From: Nonomuraea sp. SYSU D8015
GTDB lineage: Bacteria; Actinomycetota; Actinomycetes; Streptosporangiales; Streptosporangiaceae
Direction of reading: 5' to 3'
NCBI RefSeq assembly: GCF_008065375.1
Contig: NZ_VJYI01000002.1
Location: 992,001 to 1,056,000 of the forward strand
DNA: 64,000 nucleotides
The notes under the pieces: generated by a model
The model's input: only the letters and a program-made list of their open reading frames with translations
Databases searched by the model: none
Told to the model about the DNA's origin: nothing
Shown here: piece by piece, positions 35,786 to 44,156 of the stretch
Layout of the letters: each line of letters begins with the position of its first letter
Position numbering within the stretch: the stretch's first letter is position 1
Translations under genes and position numbers: made by a program

Positions 35786-36297
35786 TCCCACCCATCGACT
35801 TCACGAAGTGGATCGACGAGCACGCCCACCTGCTCAAGCCGCCCGTCGGCAACAAGGTGGTCTTCGAGGGGGCCGACGACTTCATCGTGATGGTGGTCGG
35901 CGGGCCCAACTCCAGGACCGACTTCCACGTCGACCCGTACGAGGAGCTCTTCTACCAGGTGCGGGGCAACATGCACGTCAACGTCGTCACCGAGAACGGC
36001 CCCGAGACCGTGCACATCCGCGAGGGCCAGATGTGGTTGCTGCCGCAGCGCATGCCGCACTCGCCGCAGCGCCCCGAGCCCGGGTCCGTCGGGCTGGTGG
36101 TCGAGAAGATCCGGCCGGAGGGCACGCTGGAGAAGTTCCAGTGGTACTGCATGGAGTGCGGCAACCGGGTGCACGAGGTCGAGTTGCAGGTCCGCGACAT
36201 CGTCAAGGACCTGCCGCCGGTCTTCGAGGCGTTCTACGCCGACGAGAAGGCCCGCACCTGCGACCGGTGCGGCGCGCTGCATCCGGGCAAGGGCTAG
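35782..36297 (+). CDS. nbaC: 3-hydroxyanthranilate 3,4-dioxygenase
   Basis: 171 residues, a cupin with iron ligands in [14 protein letters not shown] (His, Glu) and RMPHSPQRP (His), substrate-binding Arg residues, and a C-terminal rubredoxin-like iron site made by two CxxC pairs (CMECGN, CDRCGA), as in bacterial HAAO. It cleaves the ring of 3-hydroxyanthranilate to 2-amino-3-carboxymuconate semialdehyde. Overlaps the RidA-type gene by 4 bases and is followed after 9 bases by the matching decarboxylase. Confidence 0.95.
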   Translation: MIPPIDFTKWIDEHAHLLKPPVGNKVVFEGADDFIVMVVGGPNSRTDFHVDPYEELFYQVRGNMHVNVVTENGPETVHIREGQMWLLPQRMPHSPQRPEPGSVGLVVEKIRPEGTLEKFQWYCMECGNRVHEVELQVRDIVKDLPPVFEAFYADEKARTCDRCGALHPGKG

Positions 36298-36306
36298 ACG
36301 TCCTAG

Positions 36307-37275
36307 ATGGTCATCGACGTCCACACGCATTACGTGCCCAAGGGCTGGCCCGAGCTGGGCTGGCCCGGGGCGCCCAGGCTGAGGGTCGAGTCGGAGCGCG
36401 AGGCGACGATCCTCGTCCACGACCGAGATTTCCGGAAAATTCAGGATGACTGCTGGGACCCGCGGGTCCGGCTGGCCAAGATGGACGAGCACGGCGTGGA
36501 TCGGCAGGTCGTCTCGCCCACGCCCGTCTTCTTCGGCTACGAGCGCTCGCCCCTGGAGGGCCTGCGGATCGCGAAGGTCTTCAACGACCTGGCGCTCGAG
36601 ATCTGCGACGATCCGCGGCTGATCCCGTTCTGCCAGGTGCCGCTGCAGGATCCCGAGCTCGCCTGCGTGGAGCTCGACCGATGCCTGGCGAGCGGCCACC
36701 GGGGTGTCGAGATCGGCAACCACGTCGGCGACCGCGACCTCGACGACCCCGGCGTCGTCGAGTTCCTCCAGCACTGCGCTCAGCGGGACGTTCCGGTCTT
36801 CGTGCACCCGTGGGACATGCCTGACGGGCCGCGCATCTCGCGGTGGATGGCCCAGTGGCTCGTCGGGATGCCCGCGGAGACCCACCTGTCCATCCTGGCG
36901 ATGATCCTCGGCGGCGTGTTCGACCGCGTCCCCGACACGCTGCGGATCTGCTTCGCGCATGGTGGCGGCTCGTTCGCGTTCTGGCTCGGCCGGGTCGAGA
37001 ACGCCTGGCACCGCAGGCACGACCTGGTCGGCGGCTCCGAGCGGCCGCCGTCCCACTACCTCGGCAGGTTCAGCGTCGACTCTGCCGTTTTCGACGAGCG
37101 CGCGCTGCGGCTGCTCGTCGACACTCTCGGGGAGGACCATGTGATGCTCGGCAGCGACTTTCCCTATCCGCTCGGCGAGTCACCGGCGGGTGACCTGATC
37201 AGGAACGCCGGCTTCCTGTCCGGCCCGGCCCGCGCCAAGCTGCTCGCAGCCAACGCCGAGGTGTTCCTGGGCTGA
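36307..37275 (+). CDS. nbaD: 2-amino-3-carboxymuconate-6-semialdehyde decarboxylase (ACMSD)
   Basis: 322 residues, amidohydrolase barrel. Zinc ligands are His6 and His8 (DVHTHYV), the FVHPWDM His and the LGSDFPYP Asp. The phrase AHGGGSFAFWLGRVENAW is an ACMSD signature. It decarboxylates ACMS to 2-aminomuconate semialdehyde, diverting it from spontaneous closure to quinolinate. Short spacing on both sides places it firmly in the operon. Confidence 0.94.
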   Translation: MVIDVHTHYVPKGWPELGWPGAPRLRVESEREATILVHDRDFRKIQDDCWDPRVRLAKMDEHGVDRQVVSPTPVFFGYERSPLEGLRIAKVFNDLALEICDDPRLIPFCQVPLQDPELACVELDRCLASGHRGVEIGNHVGDRDLDDPGVVEFLQHCAQRDVPVFVHPWDMPDGPRISRWMAQWLVGMPAETHLSILAMILGGVFDRVPDTLRICFAHGGGSFAFWLGRVENAWHRRHDLVGGSERPPSHYLGRFSVDSAVFDERALRLLVDTLGEDHVMLGSDFPYPLGESPAGDLIRNAGFLSGPARAKLLAANAEVFLG

Positions 37276-37287
37276 AGGGAGCTCCCC

Positions 37288-38388
37288 ATGCGCGTGCCGG
37301 TGCTGGGGCTGGCGGTGCTGGTGGTGGCCGGGTGCGGCGGGTCGCCGCCCGACGAGGAGGACCCGTCGGTCAAGGTCGGCGCGATCATCTCGCAGACCGG
37401 CGTGTACGCCGTGCTCGGCGACGAGATGGAGACCGCCATGCGCCTCTACCTCGACGAGCACGGAGGCCGCCTGGGCGGGCGCCCCGCGACGCTGGTCGTG
37501 GCCGACGACGCGGGCAGCCCGGAGGAGGGCGGGAAGCAGGCCAGGCGGCTCATCGAGGACGAGCAGGTGGACGTGATCACCGGGCTGATCGCCTCGCCCG
37601 TCGCCGAGTCGGTGGTCGCGGCGGCCGGCGAGACGCCCGTGGTGATCGCCAACGCGGGTGCGGACACACTGGGCGGCGCCAACGTCTTCCGCGTGTCGTA
37701 CACCAATCACGCCCACGGCTACGCCGCGGGCCGCTACGCCGCCGAGCGGTACGGCCGGCAGGACGTCGTGCTCATGGCCTCCGACTACTCCGCGGGCACC
37801 GAGACGCTCAGGGGCTTCACCGAGGGGTACGGCGCCCAGCCGCTCAGGCGCATCCTCACGCCGTACGGCGGGCCGGCGGACCTGGAGCCGTACTTCGCCC
37901 GGATCCCGCCGGAGGCCGAGCTCCTGTACGCCTTCTACGCCGGCGGGGAGGCGGTCGCGTTCGCCAGGGCGTTCAAGCAACTCGGCTACGACGCCGAGAT
38001 CGAGCTGCTGGCCGGCCAGAACCTCACCGACGAGGACGTGCTCCGCGCCGTCGGGCCGGACGCCGAGGGCATCACCAGTGTCGGGATGTACTCTCCCGCG
38101 CTGGACAACCCGGACAACGCCGCGTTCGTCGCCCGGTGGCGGGGCAGGACCGGCGCGAACCCGTCCGCGGTCGCGCTGCAGAGCTGGGACGCCATGCGGC
38201 TCATCGACGCGGCGCTGGCCCGGGGCGGCGATCTCGGGCGCGGGCTGGCCGAGGTGGGGGAGCTGGATGGTCCGCGCGGCACGTTCCGGCTGGACGAGCG
38301 GCACAACCCGGTGCAGAACTGGTACGTCCGCGAGTACCAGAATGGTGTGAACCGGGTGATTGCCACCATCCCGCCGCAACAGGAGTGA
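37288..38388 (+). CDS. ABC transporter substrate-binding lipoprotein (Peripla_BP_6, branched-chain amino acid/amide type)
   Basis: 366 residues. Signal with lipobox LVVAGC (Cys16), then a two-lobe type I periplasmic fold: VKVGAIISQTGVYAVLGDEMETAM, LVVADDAGSPEEGGKQARRLIEDEQVDVITGLIAS, RVSYTNHAHGYAAGRYAAERYG, and GRTGANPSAVALQSWDAM. Family members deliver branched-chain amino acids, amides or aromatic acids to ABC importers. The permease and ATPase genes are not adjacent. Its place between the ACMSD and kynureninase genes suggests kynurenine, anthranilate or tryptophan as ligand (inference). Confidence 0.87.
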   Translation: MRVPVLGLAVLVVAGCGGSPPDEEDPSVKVGAIISQTGVYAVLGDEMETAMRLYLDEHGGRLGGRPATLVVADDAGSPEEGGKQARRLIEDEQVDVITGLIASPVAESVVAAAGETPVVIANAGADTLGGANVFRVSYTNHAHGYAAGRYAAERYGRQDVVLMASDYSAGTETLRGFTEGYGAQPLRRILTPYGGPADLEPYFARIPPEAELLYAFYAGGEAVAFARAFKQLGYDAEIELLAGQNLTDEDVLRAVGPDAEGITSVGMYSPALDNPDNAAFVARWRGRTGANPSAVALQSWDAMRLIDAALARGGDLGRGLAEVGELDGPRGTFRLDERHNPVQNWYVREYQNGVNRVIATIPPQQE

Positions 38389-38391
38389 CTG

Positions 38392-39588
38392 GTGATAGAT
38401 CGCGACCACTGCCTCGCTCTCGACGCCGGCGACCCGCTGCGCGCGTTCAGAGACGAGTTCGTGCTGCCGCAAGACGTCGTCTACCTGGTAGGCAACTCGC
38501 TGGGCGCACCGCCGCGCCGGGCCGCGGAGCGGGTGCGGCGGACCGTCGAGGACGAATGGGGCAGGCAACTGGTCGGCGGGTGGAACCACGCCGGCTGGTA
38601 CGGCCAGCCGCTGACCACCGGTGACCGGCTGGCGCCGCTGATCGGCGCGGGGCCGGGCCAGGTCGTGGTGGGCAACACCACCTCGATCGCGATCTACCAG
38701 GCGGTCGCGGCGGCGCTGCGGCTGCGCCCGGACCGTCGGGTGATCGTCTCCGACGTGCGGAACTTCCCCACCGACCACTACATGGTCCAGGGGCTGGCGA
38801 GGCTGCTCGGCGGCTACGAGGTCCGCGACTTCGCCGAGGGGCGCTTCGACGACGCGGCCGCGGTGCTGCTGCCGGAGGTGGACTACCGGACCGGGGCGCT
38901 CTACGACGTGCCGTCGATCACCGCCCGGGTCCAGGAGGCCGGGGCGCTCATGGTGTGGGACGTGTGCCACAGCGTGGGTGCCATGGCGGTGGACGTGTCG
39001 GAGGCGGATTTCGCCGTCGGATGCACGTACAAGTACCTCAACGGCGGTCCCGGCGCGCCCGCGTTCCTCTACGTCAACCCGCGCCACCACGCCACGGCCG
39101 AGAACGTGCTGTCCGGCTGGTACAGCCACGCCGAGCCGTTCGCGTTCGAGACCGACTACCGCCCGGCCGAGGGGATCAGGCGGTTCGCGGTCAGCACCCC
39201 GCACGTGTTGTCGTTCGCGGCGCTGGAGGCGGCGCTCGACGTGTGGGAGCGGGTGCCGATGGACCAGGTGAGGACCAAGAGCATGGCCCTGACCTCGCTC
39301 TTCGTCGATCTGATCGGGGACGCGCTGGAGCTGGCCTCGCCCGCCGACGCCGCGGCGCGCGGCAGCCAGGTGAGCTTCCGCCACCCCGACGGCTACCCGG
39401 TGATGCGGGCGCTGATCGACCGGGGCGTGCACGGGGACTTCCGTGCACCCGACATCCTCAGGTTCGGCTTCGCGCCTCTGTACATCCGCTACGCCGACGT
39501 GTACGACGCGGCCGCCACGCTGCTGGAGGTGCTGGACAAGGAGCACTGGCGCGACGAGAGGTACACCACGCGGCTGGCCGTCACCTGA
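38392..39588 (+). CDS. kynU: Kynureninase
   Basis: 398 residues of the PLP aspartate-aminotransferase superfamily. YLVGNSLGAPPRRA, PLTTGDRLAPLIGAGPGQVVVGNTTSIAIYQ, VWDVCHSVGAMAVD and the PLP lysine near residue 213 in CTYKYLNGGPGAPAFLYV are kynureninase hallmarks. It splits kynurenine or 3-hydroxykynurenine to (hydroxy)anthranilate and alanine. Starts with GTG 3 bases after the transporter stop; last gene of the operon. Kynurenine monooxygenase and tryptophan dioxygenase are absent from the window. Confidence 0.95.
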   Translation: MIDRDHCLALDAGDPLRAFRDEFVLPQDVVYLVGNSLGAPPRRAAERVRRTVEDEWGRQLVGGWNHAGWYGQPLTTGDRLAPLIGAGPGQVVVGNTTSIAIYQAVAAALRLRPDRRVIVSDVRNFPTDHYMVQGLARLLGGYEVRDFAEGRFDDAAAVLLPEVDYRTGALYDVPSITARVQEAGALMVWDVCHSVGAMAVDVSEADFAVGCTYKYLNGGPGAPAFLYVNPRHHATAENVLSGWYSHAEPFAFETDYRPAEGIRRFAVSTPHVLSFAALEAALDVWERVPMDQVRTKSMALTSLFVDLIGDALELASPADAAARGSQVSFRHPDGYPVMRALIDRGVHGDFRAPDILRFGFAPLYIRYADVYDAAATLLEVLDKEHWRDERYTTRLAVT

Positions 39589-39595
39589 GCCCCGG

Positions 39596-40636
39596 TCACG
39601 GGCGGCGGAACTCCTCCAGTTTGTGCTCGATGAGGTCTCTGATCATCTCGCGGGCCTCCATGCGAGGCACGCCCGTCATCAGCAGGGTGTCGTAGTCGGT
39701 GTCGAGGTGCCGGATCGAGGCGATCACGGCCAGCGTGATCGCGTTCTCGTCCAGCGCCTTGGCCGCCGCCGACCGGCCCACCCTGCCGCTGCCGCGCTGC
39801 CCGGCGTGCTCGGCGATCTCCCGCGCCCGCTCGGCGGGGCAGCCGGGGAACAACCGGGCGATCTCGGCCGCCATCCGGGCCTGGAACTCGACGTCCTGCT
39901 CGGCCCTGCGCACCCGGTCGCGCTCGCGGCGGCGCAGGCGCACCTCCTCGTCGGCCAGGCACCGCTCCTCGGCCGCCTCCAGCGCGGCCTGCTCGACCAG
40001 CAGGCCGAGGCGCTGGTAGACCTTGCGGCGCCGGTTATACTGCACCACCACCGCCGTCAGGCCGCTCTCCTGTTTGGCCCGGCGGCTGAGCGCCGCGTTG
40101 CCGGACGGCAGGAACACCAGATGATCCATGTCCGCGCACGTCAGGCAGTGGGGCCGCTCATCTTCCATGATCAGGTACGGGCCCGTGTCGCCGCAGCCCG
40201 CGCACGTCCAGTCGTCGAGCGGGGCCACGGCCACCAGGTCGGGCGCCTTGCTCTGCGCCTCGGTGAGCCGCCGCAGCCTCGCCTCGCTGAGGTCGGGCGA
40301 GATCCAGTGCACGCGGAAGGGCTCCTGCGGGTGGCGGGAGGTGAAGCGCAGCTCGCGGCGGTCGCGGGTGCCCGCGACGTACGGGGTGTCCACCGGCTTG
40401 AGCCCCTTGGCCAGCGCCCACTCCTTCAGCAGCGCGGCCGTGGTGAGCAGGCGGTCCTCGTCGACGTCCGCCAGCTCGGACAGCGTGGCCGCCCGCCCCT
40501 GCCGCCAGGTGTCCACGTGCCGGGAGTGCAGCCAGCGGAGCCCGGTGATTACGTCGATGAACGTGACGTACTTGCGGGTGGTGAGCGCGATCTCAGCCGC
40601 GTCCGCGACCCTGCGCGCCAAATTCGGCTTGCTCAC
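39596..40636 (-). CDS. DUF2293 domain protein
   Basis: 346 residues. A central zinc ribbon (CAGCGDTGPYLIMEDERPHCLTCADMDHLVFLP: two CxxC pairs) precedes a charged coiled coil (EERCLADEEVRLRRRERDRVRRAEQDVEFQ), and the C-terminal ~80 residues form DUF2293 (AVIASIRHLDTDYDTLLMTGVPRMEAREMIRDLI). N-terminal ~110 residues (RRVADAAEIALTTRKYVTFIDVITGLRWLH) are family-specific. Function unknown, likely nucleic-acid binding. It is a GTG start whose ribosome binding site and leader lie in a dispersed repeat (40635-40705). Confidence 0.82.
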   Translation of the reverse strand: MSKPNLARRVADAAEIALTTRKYVTFIDVITGLRWLHSRHVDTWRQGRAATLSELADVDEDRLLTTAALLKEWALAKGLKPVDTPYVAGTRDRRELRFTSRHPQEPFRVHWISPDLSEARLRRLTEAQSKAPDLVAVAPLDDWTCAGCGDTGPYLIMEDERPHCLTCADMDHLVFLPSGNAALSRRAKQESGLTAVVVQYNRRRKVYQRLGLLVEQAALEAAEERCLADEEVRLRRRERDRVRRAEQDVEFQARMAAEIARLFPGCPAERAREIAEHAGQRGSGRVGRSAAAKALDENAITLAVIASIRHLDTDYDTLLMTGVPRMEAREMIRDLIEHKLEEFRRP

Positions 40637-40710
40637 AGGGCCTCCTGCGTCGGCCCTGTGAGCATGCTGCTGTGTCTAATGGTTCGCTCGCTGCGCTCAC
40701 TCACGTCCCA
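40627..40710 (-). repeat. Dispersed leader repeat, copy 1 (5' of DUF2293 gene)
   Basis: Read on the minus strand it runs GTGAGTGAGCGCAGCGAGCG, AACCATTAGACACAG, a short variable part, then CCGACGCAGGAGG and the GTG start. It matches copy 2 at 44153-44232 over about 75-80 bases with only scattered changes. The repeat carries the Shine-Dalgarno GGAGG at its end and supplies the translation start of an unrelated gene. Confidence 0.8.
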
Positions 40711-40806
40711 TAGTCTCCCGCGCCCTTTGTCGGGAGATGGCCAGTCCCGAAGCTTTCCTTTTGCGCAATGCGGCAAGTAACCCCTTCGGATTTTCTGGAG
40801 GATACC

Positions 40807-41610
40807 GTGCGCCTGTTCTGGCCCGCCGTCTTCATGCTCGCCACCTCGTGTGGTCTGACCGAGGAGGGCTCACAACCCGTCGTCACCGGCACGTTCGGCA
40901 GCAAGCCGGTCGTCGCCATACCCAAGGGCAGTCCGGGGCGCACGCCGCGGATCACGGTGCTGTCGGTGGGGAACGGGCGGCGTACCGTGCCGGGCGACGT
41001 GGTCCTCGCGGACGTGGACATCCGGCGCTGGTCGGGCAACCAGCCGTACATGAGCACCTACGACGCCAACCAGCCCACCACGGTCGTCTTCGACGGCAGG
41101 CAGGTGTCGGAGACCTGGCGGCAGTCGCTCATCGGCCATCCGGCCGGCAGCCGGGTCATGCTGGTCAGCCCGGCCGCCGAGGCGCTGGGGCCGAACGTGC
41201 CGCTGACCGGCGTCTCGCCCGCGGACACGCTGGTGCTGGTCTTCGACATCCTCGGCGGCTACCCGCCGGACGCCCGGCTGGTCGGCCGCACGCTGCCGGT
41301 GATCCCCAAGGACATGACGCCCGTCGACCCGCCCCGCACCCTCATCGACGGCTCGGGACGGGAGGTCGTCGCGGGCGCGAAGGTGATCATCCAGTACGTG
41401 GCCGCCACCTGGCCGTCCCGCGTGGTCGTGGACTCCTCCTACCGGCGGGGCGGGCCCAGCGCCTACACGCTGAAGCCGGGGGCGGTGCCCGCGGCCTGGC
41501 TGGACGCGCTCGTCGGCCGGCAGGTGGGCTGCCGGGTGGCCGTGCCGTCCGCGGGCGCCGAGCCCAGGATGTACGTCATCGACGTCCTGGACACGATCAC
41601 CCAGGCATAG
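40807..41610 (+). CDS. FKBP-type peptidylprolyl isomerase-like lipoprotein
   Basis: 267 residues. Short signal with lipobox MLATSC (Cys ~14). Two FKBP-like halves: GDVVLADVDIRRWSGNQPYMSTYDANQPTTVVFDGRQVSETWRQSLIGHPAGSRVMLVSPA and GREVVAGAKVIIQYVAATWPSRVVVDSSYRRGGPSAYTLKPGAVPAAWLDALVGRQVGCRVAV (quoted in pieces of the family pattern), as in secreted Streptomyces FKBP proteins. Likely folds exported proteins. GTG at 40807 follows GGAGG; an upstream ATG has no signal sequence. Confidence 0.82.
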   Translation: MRLFWPAVFMLATSCGLTEEGSQPVVTGTFGSKPVVAIPKGSPGRTPRITVLSVGNGRRTVPGDVVLADVDIRRWSGNQPYMSTYDANQPTTVVFDGRQVSETWRQSLIGHPAGSRVMLVSPAAEALGPNVPLTGVSPADTLVLVFDILGGYPPDARLVGRTLPVIPKDMTPVDPPRTLIDGSGREVVAGAKVIIQYVAATWPSRVVVDSSYRRGGPSAYTLKPGAVPAAWLDALVGRQVGCRVAVPSAGAEPRMYVIDVLDTITQA

Positions 41611-41616
41611 CCGCCG

Positions 41617-42135
41617 TCAGGGCTCGCGGTCGAGGTCGGCGCGGACGATGCCGTAGATCACGCCGTCGTGCCACCGCCCCGCGCGGAACCCGGCGCCGCG
41701 CAGCACGCCCTCGCGGGTGAACCCGGCCTTCTCCAACGCCCGCTGCTCGGCGATGTTGTCGATCTCGGTGTCCGCTTCGATCCTGTTGGCCGTCGTGTGG
41801 TCGAACAGATAGCGCACGAGCAGCTTCTGGGCCTGTGTGCCGTATCCCTTGCCACGGAAGCCCGGCGCCACGATCAGCCCGATCGACCAGTAGAAGCTCG
41901 CCCGGTTGGCGATCTGCTTGCGCCACGAGACGAAGCCGGCCCTGTCGTCGCCGTCCGCGATGATCAGGATGCCGCCGTCGTCGCCCAGCATCCCGTTGTC
42001 CTGCCAGCGCTCGCGCAGGGGGCGCGCGTTCTGCCAGCCGTACCACTGGAACTCGCCGGTGTGGTCGGGGTCGCTGGTGAGCAGGTGGAGGAAGGACAGG
42101 TCGTCCTCCTCGACCGGACGCAGTCTGATGGTCAT
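41617..42135 (-). CDS. GNAT family N-acetyltransferase
   Basis: 172 residues of the RimJ/RimL-like group: MTIRLRPVEEDDLSFLHLLTSDPDHTGEFQWYGWQ, the acetyl-CoA loop VAPGFRGKGYGTQAQKLLVRYLF, and NRIEADTEIDNIAEQRALEKAGFTREGVLRGAGFRAGRWHDGVIYGI. The acceptor is unknown, a protein N-terminus or antibiotic being typical. Its start overlaps the NERD-kinase stop by 4 bases (ATGA), so the two are coupled. Confidence 0.9.
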   Translation of the reverse strand: MTIRLRPVEEDDLSFLHLLTSDPDHTGEFQWYGWQNARPLRERWQDNGMLGDDGGILIIADGDDRAGFVSWRKQIANRASFYWSIGLIVAPGFRGKGYGTQAQKLLVRYLFDHTTANRIEADTEIDNIAEQRALEKAGFTREGVLRGAGFRAGRWHDGVIYGIVRADLDREP

Positions 42136-43478
42136 GATCCGGACACTATGCGACGGATGAGGCGTCTGAGCCGCGACCCCTGCGCGGGCAGGCCCTGCAG
42201 GGCATCGAGCGCCTCGGCGGCGGTCGGCCGCTTGGCGGGGGAGTGGTCGAGCATCCTGCGCACCACCTCGGGCACGTCCGGGCCCTGGGCGTCGGCGCTC
42301 GTCGGGAGCTCCCCGGTGAGCAGCTGGTAGGCGATCGCCCCGGCCGCGTAGACGTCGGAGGCGGTGGTCATCCGGTCGGGGCGCGCCTGGCACTCCGGCG
42401 CCACGTAGGCCGCGTCGAGCACGTTGCCCAGCTCGTGGGCGACGGTGTAGTTGCGCGGCCCAGGCTTGGCGTAGTCGAAGCCGGTCAGCACCGCGTGCCC
42501 GTCGTCGGTGACCAGCACGCAGGCGGGCGTGAGCGCCCGGTGCACGACGCCGTTGGCGTGCGCGTGCGCCAGCCCGCGCAGGAGGTCCTGGATCACGGTC
42601 ATCCGGGCGCCCCGGCCCAGCGACAGGTGCAGCGCCTGGCCGTGGACGTCGTCGAGCACCAGCACGAACCGGCTCTCGTCGTCGATGGCGAAGAAGTCGC
42701 GCGAGCGCACCACGCACGGGTGCGGGGGGATCCTGGCCAGCGACTGGTAGGCGTTGGCGATGCGCTGCCGCTCGGCCGCCCGCGCCTCGGCGTCGGCCAG
42801 CGGGTCGGCCTGGTAGGCCCGCAGCAGCACGGTCTCGCTGCCCGGCAGCGTCGCGTTGAACGCGCGGTATTCGGTGACCTTGGCGTCACCGCCGAGCTGC
42901 TCCTCGACCTCCCAGTTGCCGAACCTGGGCGGCGCCGTGCTGCGGCGCACGGTCTGGTTGAGCGCGTCGAGGATGGCCGTCATGTACGGTCGCGCGTCCG
43001 GCGTGCATCCCCGCCTGACCCGCGAGACGTCGCTCAACGTGGCGAGCAGACCGTCCAGGGTCGTGACGTTGACCGCGTCGCGCCCCGCCGGATCGACCAG
43101 CTCCGCGTCGGGCGAGGTGAGCACCACCAGACTGTCGACGTAGACGCGTTCGAGCTGGGTGGCCCTGGACACCAACAGGCCCTTGAGCGCCTTGGCCGTG
43201 CCCCGCAGCTTGGCCACGGGAGAGCCGAACGCCTCTCTGCGCGGCGGGAACCAGCGCGTGCCCGACACCTCGATGCGCCCCCGTGTGCCCTTGACGTCGA
43301 CGACCACGAGCGAGTGGCCGGTCAGCACCAGCAGGTCGACCTCGAAGACGTCGTGGCCGCGCGGGACCTCGATGTTGTGCAGCAGCAACCAGTCGGCAGG
43401 CGCGTGGTCGCGGAGATATGCGATGACGCGCCGCTCGGCGTCGTTGACTGGACGCCCACCGCCGACGATCTCTGCCAT
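42132..43478 (-). CDS. NERD domain fused to protein kinase-like domain (probable pseudokinase)
   Basis: 448 residues. The N-terminal ~120 hold a NERD (nuclease-related) domain: HDVFEVDLLVLTGHSLVVVDVKG has the D and xVK of the PD-(D/E)xK core. From ~200 a Ser/Thr kinase fold follows, with ETVLLRAY, LVLDDVHGQALH, GLAHAHANGVVHRALTPACVLV and APECQARPDRMTTASDVYAAGAIAYQLLTGELP. Catalytic HRD has become HRA, and the DFG position reads GFD, so phosphotransfer is unlikely. Similar NERD-kinase pairings occur in PglW of phage-exclusion systems (known). Downstream coupled to a GNAT gene. Confidence 0.85.
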   Translation of the reverse strand: MAEIVGGGRPVNDAERRVIAYLRDHAPADWLLLHNIEVPRGHDVFEVDLLVLTGHSLVVVDVKGTRGRIEVSGTRWFPPRREAFGSPVAKLRGTAKALKGLLVSRATQLERVYVDSLVVLTSPDAELVDPAGRDAVNVTTLDGLLATLSDVSRVRRGCTPDARPYMTAILDALNQTVRRSTAPPRFGNWEVEEQLGGDAKVTEYRAFNATLPGSETVLLRAYQADPLADAEARAAERQRIANAYQSLARIPPHPCVVRSRDFFAIDDESRFVLVLDDVHGQALHLSLGRGARMTVIQDLLRGLAHAHANGVVHRALTPACVLVTDDGHAVLTGFDYAKPGPRNYTVAHELGNVLDAAYVAPECQARPDRMTTASDVYAAGAIAYQLLTGELPTSADAQGPDVPEVVRRMLDHSPAKRPTAAEALDALQGLPAQGSRLRRLIRRIVSGS

Positions 43479-43503
43479 GGACCTATCCTCGCACGGGATC
43501 CTG

Positions 43504-43541
43504 TTGACAACATGCTGTCGAAATGACAAGATGTTGTCATG
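43504..43541 (+). promoter_or_regulatory. Leaderless promoter overlapped by long palindrome
   Basis: TTGACA (43504-43509), 17 bases, CAAGAT (43527-43532) makes a good promoter whose start point should fall at the ATG (43539), i.e. a leaderless mRNA. The 35-base imperfect palindrome TGACAACATgctgtc (43505-43519) / gacaagATGTTGTCA (43525-43539) covers both boxes and the start codon; 13 of 15 arm bases match. A MarR protein is encoded by the next gene but one, the obvious candidate to bind it. Confidence 0.75.
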
Positions 43542-44156
43542 AAGCGAATCGTTCACCACGCCGTCTACGACACGCTCGCCGACTGGGAGACCGGTCACGC
43601 GATCGCTCACCTGCGCAACGGGGTCTGGCATCGCGAGCCCGGCGCGTACGAGATCGTCACCGTGGGCCTGACCACCGATCCGATCGTCACCATGGGCGGC
43701 CTGCGCATCACCCCCGACCTCGCGCTCGACCAGCTCTCCCCGCCCGACAGCGCACTGCTGATCCTCCCTGGAGCCTCTCGGTGGGACGAGGGCCACGAGC
43801 TGGCGCCGTTCGCGCGCAAGGCCGGCGAGTTCCTGGCGGCCGGGGTGCCGGTCGCGGCCATCTGCGGCGCCACCGCGGGGCTGGCCAGGGAAGGGCTGCT
43901 GGACGACCGCGATCACACGAGCGGTGTGCTGCAATACCTGGAGGCCCAGGAGGGCTACGCGGGCGCCAAGCGCTACCTCGATCAGGACGCGGTGCTCGAC
44001 GGCGACCTCGTCACGGCCGGGCCCACCGAGCCGGTGGCGTTCGCCAGGGAGATCTTCCGCAGGCTCGACGTCTACCGGCCCGAGGTGCTGGACGCCTGGT
44101 TCCGGCTCTTCTCGCGGAGCGACGCCTCGGCTTATGAGGTACTGATGACGGCATGA
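43539..44156 (+). CDS. DJ-1/PfpI family protein
   Basis: 205 residues, class I glutamine-amidotransferase-like fold. Nucleophile elbow VAAICGATAGLA has the reactive Cys; EIVTVGL and ILPGASRWDEGHELAPFARK are family features. DJ-1/PfpI proteins include glyoxalase-III-like enzymes, chaperones and isonitrile hydratases. Starts at ATG 43539, at the end of a leaderless promoter. Followed by a MarR gene, linked by the leader repeat. Confidence 0.87.
   Translation: MKRIVHHAVYDTLADWETGHAIAHLRNGVWHREPGAYEIVTVGLTTDPIVTMGGLRITPDLALDQLSPPDSALLILPGASRWDEGHELAPFARKAGEFLAAGVPVAAICGATAGLAREGLLDDRDHTSGVLQYLEAQEGYAGAKRYLDQDAVLDGDLVTAGPTEPVAFAREIFRRLDVYRPEVLDAWFRLFSRSDASAYEVLMTA

Noticed and set aside
42132..43478. 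Active Ser/Thr protein kinase
   Set aside because: The catalytic Asp of HRD is Ala and the DFG Asp is displaced, and the Gly-rich loop is weak.
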